The notes under the pieces are model-generated. The model saw only the letters and a program-made list of their open reading frames with translations, was not told the origin of the DNA and did not search any database. 64,000 nucleotides of DNA, from NCBI GenBank assembly GCA_030444405.1, contig JARFPM010000010.1:21090-85089 (forward strand), written 5' to 3'. This document shows positions 57,616 through 64,000 of the stretch, one piece after another. Position 1 is the stretch's first letter, and each line of letters opens with the position of its first letter. The translations under genes were made by a program, and so were the position numbers. The DNA is from Nitrospira sp. (GTDB taxonomy: Bacteria > Nitrospirota > Nitrospiria > Nitrospirales > Nitrospiraceae).

Positions 57616-58112
57616 AAGCCCTCATCTATTTTGGTGTGATCGTTGGTCTGGTGCCGGTTCAGTCCGTTCTCCTGCCGCACATCAGCGTGTGGGGGGTGAA
57701 GCCGGATCTGGGTCTTGTGGCCGTGTGCTTGATCGGCCTCATAGCGGGAGAGCTTGATGGCTTGTTGGTCGGCCTTACGCTCGGATGGGCGATGAGTCTG
57801 TTCTCTGCGCAAGATCTGATTTCCGGTGCAGTCTTGAAGGGAACTGTGGGGTTCGTAGCGGGCCTAGTGGGCCGGCAGGTGGTGTACCTAAGTCCCATCG
57901 TCCTTGCGTTGGGACTGCTGGTCGTCTCCTGCTTGGCCGGGCTGGCCACTCCGTTCGCCATAAAGCTCAGTGTGCAACAGGATTGGTGGTGGGCCGTTTG
58001 GATCGTGGTGCTGCCGCAAGCCTGCCTTGATGCGATGATTGGAGGAGCGATCTACTGGCTCATGTGGACTCGTTTGAATATCGAGCAGCTGATGTCCGAG
58101 TCTCGAATGTAG
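57612..58112 (+). CDS. mreD: Rod-shape determining protein MreD
   Basis: A 166-residue membrane protein with five to six hydrophobic helices. Its place between mreC and mrdA, the 4-bp overlap with mreC, and features such as P-H-I-S-V-W-G-V-K-P-D-L identify it as MreD, which balances MreC activation of the elongasome. Confidence 0.88.
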   Translation: MKALIYFGVIVGLVPVQSVLLPHISVWGVKPDLGLVAVCLIGLIAGELDGLLVGLTLGWAMSLFSAQDLISGAVLKGTVGFVAGLVGRQVVYLSPIVLALGLLVVSCLAGLATPFAIKLSVQQDWWWAVWIVVLPQACLDAMIGGAIYWLMWTRLNIEQLMSESRM

Positions 58113-58121
58113 ACGTGCATT

Positions 58122-59993
58122 ATGGTGACGACGCATTATTCGGAATCAGAATTCGGCGATCTTCATCGACGGCTCTTCATTCTCCGTGTAGGGCTCTTAC
58201 TGGTGGTGGTGCTGCTTGGTTTGCGTCTCTGGCATCTTCAAATTTACGAGGGGCCGTATTATCGAGACTTGTCGGAAAACAATCGTACCAGATTGGTGTT
58301 GCTCGAACCGGCACGTGGCTTGATCTATGACCGGCACGGTGTTCTCTTGGCGAATAACGTACCGAGCTTCAGCCTCTACGTCACGCTGGAAGACGTGAAG
58401 GATCGCGAAGTCTTGATTCAGCAGCTGACCGACTTGCTCGGCCTCGACCCGACCCTCGTTCGGAAAAAGATGACGGCCAAAGGCAGCAAGCTGCTCCCGC
58501 GCAAGATCAAAGACCGCATGACCCTGCGCGATGCCACGCTCGTCGAATCCCACCGTCTCGACATGCCGGGGGTCATGATTCAGGTCGAGTCACAGCGCAA
58601 TTACCCAGGCGGCGTGACGGCGGCCCATCTTCTGGGATATGTAGGAGAAATTTCAGCGGATCAACTGGAGAAGCCGGAGTTTCTCGATCTCCACCAAGGC
58701 AGCATCGTGGGGCAATACGGAGTGGAGAAGTCCTATGATCGGCACATGCGGGGAACGGCCGGTCAGAAGAGCGTGGAAGTCGATGCGCTCGGCCACGAGA
58801 AGAAAGCCTCGGTTGTCGAGAGGCCGCAAGCGGGAAACGACCTCTATCTCACCATCGATGTGCGGCTTCAAAAGGTCGCCGAAGATCTGCTGGGCGAAGA
58901 ACAAGGTGCTATCGTCGCGCTCGATCCGAACAGCGGCGATATTCTGGCTATGGCCAGCCGACCCGGCTTCGACCCGAACGTGCTTTCGCGAGAACTGACC
59001 GCGAAGCAATGGGTAGAAATCGTGCAGGATGAAGGGCGTCCGTTGAACAATCGTGCCTCACAGGGGCAGTACCCCCCGGGCTCCACCTTCAAAATCCCCA
59101 TGGCCGTTGCCGCGTTGGAGACAAGAACCGTATCGCCTTCCAGTACCGTGTTCTGTAATGGAGGGTACCAGTTCGGTAAGCGGCTTTATCATGACTGGAA
59201 AGCCAGCGGGCATGGGTACGTCGATCTGCACACTGCATTGGTCCATTCCTGTGACGTGTACTTTTATACGATCGGTCAACGGATGGGGATCGATGTGATG
59301 GCCGAGTTTGGGAAGGACTTCGGGCTTGGCAAGGCCACCGGAGTGGAATTACCGTCGGAACGATCCGGTATCATGCCCTCAACCGCATGGAAGCAAAAAG
59401 CCAAGAACGAGCAGTGGCTACCCGGGGAGACCATCTCGGCCGCCATCGGACAGGGTTATGTGACCGTGACGCCATTACAAATGGCGAGTCTCGTCGGCAC
59501 GGTCGCCAACAACGGAGTCAGCTACCGTCCTCGTCTAGTGCAGGCGGTCATGGATCGAACGTCGGGAAACCTTCAAGAGTTGCCGGCCGTTCCGCGGGGA
59601 AAAATCAATGCGAAACCGGAAACATTCCGCATCATCAAGGACGCGCTCGCCGACGTGGTCACAAAGGGAACTGCGACGAAGGCGAAATCTTCCATGGTGA
59701 CGATCGGTGGGAAGACAGGCACGGCTCAAGTGGCGGCGCTTCGAACCGGACCGGAAGAAAACATTCCCAAAAAGTTCCGAGACCATGCGTGGTTCGTCGC
59801 CTTTGCGCCGGTGGAATCGCCGAAGATCGCCGTCGCCGTGCTCGCTGAACATATGGGGCACGGTGGAGCCGCTGCGGCTCCTCTTGCAAAAGAAGTCATT
59901 GAAACGTATATGAAGCTCACCCCCCAGGTACCGGCCGTCACCTCGGATCTTTCCGGTGTGAATGAGCCGGGGCGCTCCTCGAAAGACTCATGA
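58122..59993 (+). CDS. mrdA: Penicillin-binding protein 2 (elongation transpeptidase)
   Basis: A 623-residue class B PBP. A membrane helix lies at about 20-40. The pedestal contains R-G-L-I-Y-D-R-H-G. The transpeptidase motifs are S-T-F-K (active Ser), S-C-D (as S-x-N equivalent in V-H-S-C-D-V-Y) and K-T-G-T. The middle motif is Cys-Asp rather than the commoner S-x-N, which is also seen in PBP2 proteins. It crosslinks lateral wall together with RodA. It overlaps rodA by 4 bp. Confidence 0.95.
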   Translation: MVTTHYSESEFGDLHRRLFILRVGLLLVVVLLGLRLWHLQIYEGPYYRDLSENNRTRLVLLEPARGLIYDRHGVLLANNVPSFSLYVTLEDVKDREVLIQQLTDLLGLDPTLVRKKMTAKGSKLLPRKIKDRMTLRDATLVESHRLDMPGVMIQVESQRNYPGGVTAAHLLGYVGEISADQLEKPEFLDLHQGSIVGQYGVEKSYDRHMRGTAGQKSVEVDALGHEKKASVVERPQAGNDLYLTIDVRLQKVAEDLLGEEQGAIVALDPNSGDILAMASRPGFDPNVLSRELTAKQWVEIVQDEGRPLNNRASQGQYPPGSTFKIPMAVAALETRTVSPSSTVFCNGGYQFGKRLYHDWKASGHGYVDLHTALVHSCDVYFYTIGQRMGIDVMAEFGKDFGLGKATGVELPSERSGIMPSTAWKQKAKNEQWLPGETISAAIGQGYVTVTPLQMASLVGTVANNGVSYRPRLVQAVMDRTSGNLQELPAVPRGKINAKPETFRIIKDALADVVTKGTATKAKSSMVTIGGKTGTAQVAALRTGPEENIPKKFRDHAWFVAFAPVESPKIAVAVLAEHMGHGGAAAAPLAKEVIETYMKLTPQVPAVTSDLSGVNEPGRSSKDS

Positions 59994-61111
59994 TCGATCG
60001 ATTGACCGAGAATCGGGGCCTCGATAGTTTCGATATACGCTATGTCGCCTTGATCCTTGCCATTCTGGGGATCGGAGTGTTGTCCATTTATAGCGTCACG
60101 CGTGGGCAGCAGAGTGGGGCGACGCCGTTTTATCTCAAGCAGTTGATATGGATCGGCCTAGGCGCGGCGGCCTTCCTCGTCATGTGGGCATCGGACTACC
60201 ATCATCTTGCGCGGTTTGCCTATCCGGCCTACGCCTTTATCTTGCTGATGCTGGTCTTTGTGTTGTTTGAAGGGCGAACGAGCAAAGGGGCTCAGCGGTG
60301 GATCGCGTTGGGCCCGTTCAGCTTCCAACCGTCTGAATTCGCCAAGCTTATCCTCGTTTTGGTGTTGGCACACTATTACTCGAAAGCCCCTCGTGCGGGA
60401 TGGTTACAGCGTGTCATCGTTCCGGGTCTCTTGGTGCTGCCCGGCCTTCTCCTCATCTTGAAGCAGCCCGATTTGGGGAGTGGGCTCAGCTTTGTCGCGG
60501 TGTATGCCGCCATGCTCCTCATGGTGGGCATTCGTTCGCAAGCCTTAGGGTTTATCCTGCTCTTCTCGATCATGCTGTTTCCGTTTGCCTGGGAGGGGAT
60601 GTGGGGGTCCTTGCATGATTACCAGCGACAGCGCATTATGGCGTTCGTCGACCCCGATTACGACCCGGGTGGAAAGGGCTACCATGCCCTGCAATCGAAA
60701 ATCGCGATCGGGTCAGGGGAACTGCTGGGTAAAGGGCTCTACGGCGGCACCCAAAGTCAGCTGAAGTTTTTGCCGGAGGGGCATACCGATTTTGTGTTCG
60801 CCGTCTTCGCGGAAGAATGGGGATTTCTCGGCGTGGTCGTACTGTTGACGTTGTTTGTGGCGTTGATTTGGTTATCGCTGGAAATTGCGTCCAAGGCGAA
60901 GGATCAGCTTGGAGCGTTGCTCGCCGTGGGGATCGTGGCAATGTTATGTTTCTGTGTCGTGGTCAATATCGGTATGACGGCAGGGATGTTTCCGATCGTC
61001 GGCATTCCCTTGCCTCTGGTGAGCTACGGCGGAAGCGCCACGATTATGACCATGGCGTCGTTAGGCTTGCTGTTGAACGTCAAGCGGAAGCGGTTAAGCC
61101 TGTTTTATTGA
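59990..61111 (+). CDS. rodA: Rod-shape SEDS glycosyltransferase RodA
   Basis: A 373-residue polytopic SEDS protein with about ten membrane helices. Conserved segments are G-A-Q-R-W-I-A-L-G-P-F, then F-Q-P-S-E-F-A-K, K-Q-P-D-L-G-S, F-L-P-E-G-H-T-D-F-V-F-A and P-L-V-S-Y-G-G-S. It polymerises lipid II and works with PBP2 from the gene before it. Confidence 0.95.
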   Translation: MIDRLTENRGLDSFDIRYVALILAILGIGVLSIYSVTRGQQSGATPFYLKQLIWIGLGAAAFLVMWASDYHHLARFAYPAYAFILLMLVFVLFEGRTSKGAQRWIALGPFSFQPSEFAKLILVLVLAHYYSKAPRAGWLQRVIVPGLLVLPGLLLILKQPDLGSGLSFVAVYAAMLLMVGIRSQALGFILLFSIMLFPFAWEGMWGSLHDYQRQRIMAFVDPDYDPGGKGYHALQSKIAIGSGELLGKGLYGGTQSQLKFLPEGHTDFVFAVFAEEWGFLGVVVLLTLFVALIWLSLEIASKAKDQLGALLAVGIVAMLCFCVVVNIGMTAGMFPIVGIPLPLVSYGGSATIMTMASLGLLLNVKRKRLSLFY

Positions 61112-61271
61112 GCGATGACCGAACAGGCGGAATGCTCGGGTTCCGTCGTTCGGAAAAGATAATATGGAAGGCCGGTGGAGCCGGTGCTCGGAGTGAGTGA
61201 CGGACTTGGGCTTGGGCCCGCGTCCATCGCTCTCAGCCGGTTTACCTGACTTGCAGACCAAAGGAGTCAAT

Positions 61272-62780
61272 ATGGGAAGTGAAATTGCAATAACCGTTGC
61301 GCGGGAGGAAACCCGTGTGGCCGTGCTTGACGGCGGCGTCGTCACCGACTTGTTCGGCGACCGCACGAAGTACAAGGATTTTGTTGGAAATATCTATAAG
61401 GGCAAGGTTGCCAAGGTGTTGCCGGGCATGCAAGCCGCGTTTGTAGACATCGGTCTGGAAAAAGCGGCGTTTATGCACGTCTCCGATCTGTCGGTGGATG
61501 CGGAGCCGGGAGATATGTTGGTTGAAGCCGAGGAAGACGAAAAAGATTCGGACATGCTCCGGCCAAAGCGCCAGAGTGCGAAACCGATCGAACAGCTGCT
61601 GACTGAGGGTCAGGAGCTGATGGTCCAGATTTCAAAGGGCCCGATCGGCACCAAGGGGTCGCGAGTGACAACGTACGTCTCACTTCCGGGGCGATATCTG
61701 GTCTTTATGCCCAACGTCGACCATATCGGCGTGTCTCGGCGGATTCCGCGGGATGAAGAACGGGCGAGACTGAAGGAGATCATGCGTCGGGTCAGGCGCT
61801 CCGGCTTCGGTTATATTGTGCGAACGGTCAGTGAAGGCGTCAAGGAAGATGAATTGAAATCCGACGTCGACTTTCTGCACGTCCTCTGGCAGGACATTTT
61901 GACGAAGCGGGAACAAATGCCCGCTCCCGCCTTGCTGCATTCTGATTTGAGCTTGAGCTTCCGTGTCGTGAGAGATCTGTTCGGCAAAAAGGTGGATCGA
62001 CTATGGATCGATTCGCGGGAGGAATACGAAGCCATTCGGGACTTCGTGCAGCGATTTTCTCCTGAACAGACCTCGCGGATTCACTTCTACGATAAGGATG
62101 AGTCCTTGTTCGATCATCTGGGGGTGGAGCAGGAAATCGCGCGCGCTATGAGCCGGAAGGTATGGCTCAAGTCGGGAGGCTATCTCGTGATCGATCATAC
62201 CGAAGCGATGACGGTGATCGACGTCAATACGGGACGCTTCGTGGGGAAACGGGATCAGGAAGAGACCATCTTACGCAACAACCTCGAGGCGGCAAAAGAG
62301 GTCGCCTATCAACTGAAGCTCCGGGGAATCGGCGGCATCATCATTGTCGATTTCATCGATATGGAGCGGGAGAAGAATCGAGATAAGGTCTACCATGCGT
62401 TGGTGGACGCCATGGCGTCGGACAAGGCGAGAACGAGGATATCCAGGATTTCGGATCTGGGTTTGATCGAAATCTCCCGCGAACGGGTGCGGGAGGATCT
62501 GTTACGCTCGCTGTCGGAGCCGTGCCGCTACTGCGACGGCCGTGGATATACGAAGTCTCCAACGACCGTGGTGTACGAAATTTTCCGCGAGATCCGGCAG
62601 ATTGAACCGTCTGCCGATCAGCAACGGATTATCGTGGGAGCCCATCCAACGGTAGCTGAATTGCTGCAAGACGAAGAGCGCTACGGAGTGGAAGTATTGG
62701 AGCGAGACTGTTCTGCCAAAATTATCGTCACACCGGACAGTCAATTGCATCTTGAGCAGTACGATTTGGTCGTGCTCTAG
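61272..62780 (+). CDS. rng: Ribonuclease G
   Basis: A 502-residue RNase E/G-family endoribonuclease. It has an S1 domain (about 38-128), a 5'-sensor and RNase H-like part, then the DNase I-like catalytic domain with metal Asp residues in M-T-V-I-D-V-N-T-G and V-D-F-I-D-M. The zinc-link C-R-Y-C-D-G-R-G is present. The absence of the long RNase E tail points to RNase G. ATG 61272 follows AAAGGAG. A position after mre genes is also known in E. coli. Confidence 0.93.
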   Translation: MGSEIAITVAREETRVAVLDGGVVTDLFGDRTKYKDFVGNIYKGKVAKVLPGMQAAFVDIGLEKAAFMHVSDLSVDAEPGDMLVEAEEDEKDSDMLRPKRQSAKPIEQLLTEGQELMVQISKGPIGTKGSRVTTYVSLPGRYLVFMPNVDHIGVSRRIPRDEERARLKEIMRRVRRSGFGYIVRTVSEGVKEDELKSDVDFLHVLWQDILTKREQMPAPALLHSDLSLSFRVVRDLFGKKVDRLWIDSREEYEAIRDFVQRFSPEQTSRIHFYDKDESLFDHLGVEQEIARAMSRKVWLKSGGYLVIDHTEAMTVIDVNTGRFVGKRDQEETILRNNLEAAKEVAYQLKLRGIGGIIIVDFIDMEREKNRDKVYHALVDAMASDKARTRISRISDLGLIEISRERVREDLLRSLSEPCRYCDGRGYTKSPTTVVYEIFREIRQIEPSADQQRIIVGAHPTVAELLQDEERYGVEVLERDCSAKIIVTPDSQLHLEQYDLVVL

Positions 62781-62881
62781 CCGAGTGTCACCACAGCCGT
62801 CGCTCGTTGTCGGGGAGATGTTTTTCCTGCCGAAACTTCCTGCTGTTGAAACGAATTCCCCACCGATGATCGGGAGCGATC

Positions 62882-64000
62882 ATGGATGAAGCCTCCTTGA
62901 CTTCCTGGCTCATGCTCCAAGCCATTGACGGAGTGGGCGATCGCACCCTTCTCAAGTTGATTCACGCCCTTGGAGATCCCAAAGCGGTGCTCGGTGCAAC
63001 GACGGACGACTTGATCAGCGCTGGTTGCAGTTCTGAACTGGCAGCATCCGTGCGGCGAGGGCCTGAGCCGAGCATTCGGCGACAGATCGATCGCCAAGTG
63101 AAGGTGATTGAACGCCTCAAAATCCAAACGTTGACCGTATTTGATCGATCCTATCCAGCCAGGCTCAAAGCCATTCCCGATCCGCCGCCGTTGTTATATG
63201 TGAGCGGGAACTTATCGCCCAAGGACGAGGTCGCGGTGGCGATTGTGGGTGGACGACGGGCGACTCAATTCGGAAGACTTATCACGGAGGAGATTGCGAA
63301 GGACCTGGCTGGATGCGGGGTAACGATCGTGAGCGGTCTGGCTCGGGGAATCGATGCGGCGGCGCACCGAGGAGCGCTGACGGGGAAGGGGCGGACGATC
63401 GCGGTCGTTGGATGTGGCATCGATCGGACGTATCCTTCGGAGCATCACATGCTGCGGCGGAACATCGAATCGCACGGCGCCGTGATCTCGGAACTGCCGA
63501 TCGGCGCTGCGCCACAAAGTCATCACTTCCCCCGAAGGAATCGGATCATCAGCGGACTTTCGTTGGGCGTGCTGGTCGGCGAAGCCGCGACCGGCAGCGG
63601 CTCGCTGATCACCGCGAAACTGGCGTTGGAGCAAGGTCGAGAGGTGTTTGCCGTACCTGGTTCCGTCAAGGAAGAAGCCTGTCGCGGATCGAATCGCCTG
63701 ATCAAGGAGGGGGCGAAGCTGATCGAAGGAGCCCAAGACATTCTCGATGAGATTCTTCCGCAAGTCGATGCCCGGCAACGGGCCACGCTGCATCTCGACC
63801 GCACGTTGATGGAAGTGCGTGTGCCGCTAAGGAAGGAAGAGGCATTGGTGTATGAAGCGCTGTCCTTTGAAGCCCGATCCATTGATACGGTGATCGAGCA
63901 CACGGGGATGAGCGCTGCGGAGGTGTCGGCGGCGTTGCTTTCACTGGAATTGAACGGCCGGATTCGCCAACTGCCGGGGCAGCAATATATCCGTCTCTAG
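62882..64000 (+). CDS. dprA: DNA processing protein DprA/Smf
   Basis: A 372-residue protein that loads RecA on incoming single-stranded DNA during natural transformation. A helix-hairpin-helix/SAM-like N-terminus (I-D-G-V-G-D-R-T-L-L) precedes the Rossmann core (V-A-I-V-G-G-R-R-A-T, then G-L-A-R-G-I-D-A-A-A-H and S-G-S-L-I-T-A). A winged-helix C-terminus (about 305-370, ending L-P-G-Q-Q-Y) follows. The stop is the last codon of the window, so the gene is complete. The pilus operon in the same window fits competence. Confidence 0.95.
   Translation: MDEASLTSWLMLQAIDGVGDRTLLKLIHALGDPKAVLGATTDDLISAGCSSELAASVRRGPEPSIRRQIDRQVKVIERLKIQTLTVFDRSYPARLKAIPDPPPLLYVSGNLSPKDEVAVAIVGGRRATQFGRLITEEIAKDLAGCGVTIVSGLARGIDAAAHRGALTGKGRTIAVVGCGIDRTYPSEHHMLRRNIESHGAVISELPIGAAPQSHHFPRRNRIISGLSLGVLVGEAATGSGSLITAKLALEQGREVFAVPGSVKEEACRGSNRLIKEGAKLIEGAQDILDEILPQVDARQRATLHLDRTLMEVRVPLRKEEALVYEALSFEARSIDTVIEHTGMSAAEVSAALLSLELNGRIRQLPGQQYIRL

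Overview
The window looks like chromosomal DNA of a Nitrospira-type bacterium (phylum Nitrospirota). This is inferred from the moderately GC-rich Gram-negative gene content (type IV pilus secretin, lipoproteins, MreBCD-PBP2-RodA) and the general look of the proteins. No rRNA or nitrification gene is present to prove it.

Positions 1-7700 are a graveyard of mobile DNA. One IS5-type element is split into four pieces. It is interrupted by an IS256-like remnant, by an IS21-family element with a 7-bp target duplication, and by an IS3-family element with a 3-bp duplication. The IS3 element itself carries a complete-looking group II intron (4038-6330). Every transposase and the intron reverse transcriptase carries a visible lesion.

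Positions 7830-13100 hold a MerR-like regulator and the type IV pilus operon pilMNOPQ, with a good promoter and terminator. Positions 13278-31555 are core genome: aroB, nadE, glnB-glnA, a CBS protein, an ABC-F ATPase, degenerate toxin-antitoxin-type genes, a histidine cluster (hisH, a lipoprotein, hisA, hisF, hisIE, a HIT protein), dnaG-rpoD, a tRNA with CAT anticodon (probably tRNA-Ile2) and a zinc-ribbon protein.

Positions 31556-38533 are an accessory island. It contains an IS110 remnant, a 760-residue protein combining a nucleotide-processing (TIR/deoxyribosyltransferase-like) head, a helical repeat middle and a SLOG-like tail, a GH13 glucan-branching-type enzyme, and a membrane-anchored TIR-WD40 protein whose repeats share identical 39-nt blocks. 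The TIR-like proteins are the best candidates here for an undescribed signalling or immune system.

Positions 38534-64000 are core genome again: an RNase HIII-like enzyme, an M48 protease, RNase P RNA, ilvB-ilvN-ilvC, psd-pssA, a leucine T-box riboswitch, leuA, a cupin, leuB, an NHL propeller, asd, a SpoIID/LytB protein, queA, a SurA-N protein, an RDD protein, the cell-shape operon mreBCD-mrdA-rodA, rng and dprA. Branched-chain amino acid synthesis is concentrated at 40926-49350. The T-box couples leuA expression to uncharged tRNA-Leu.
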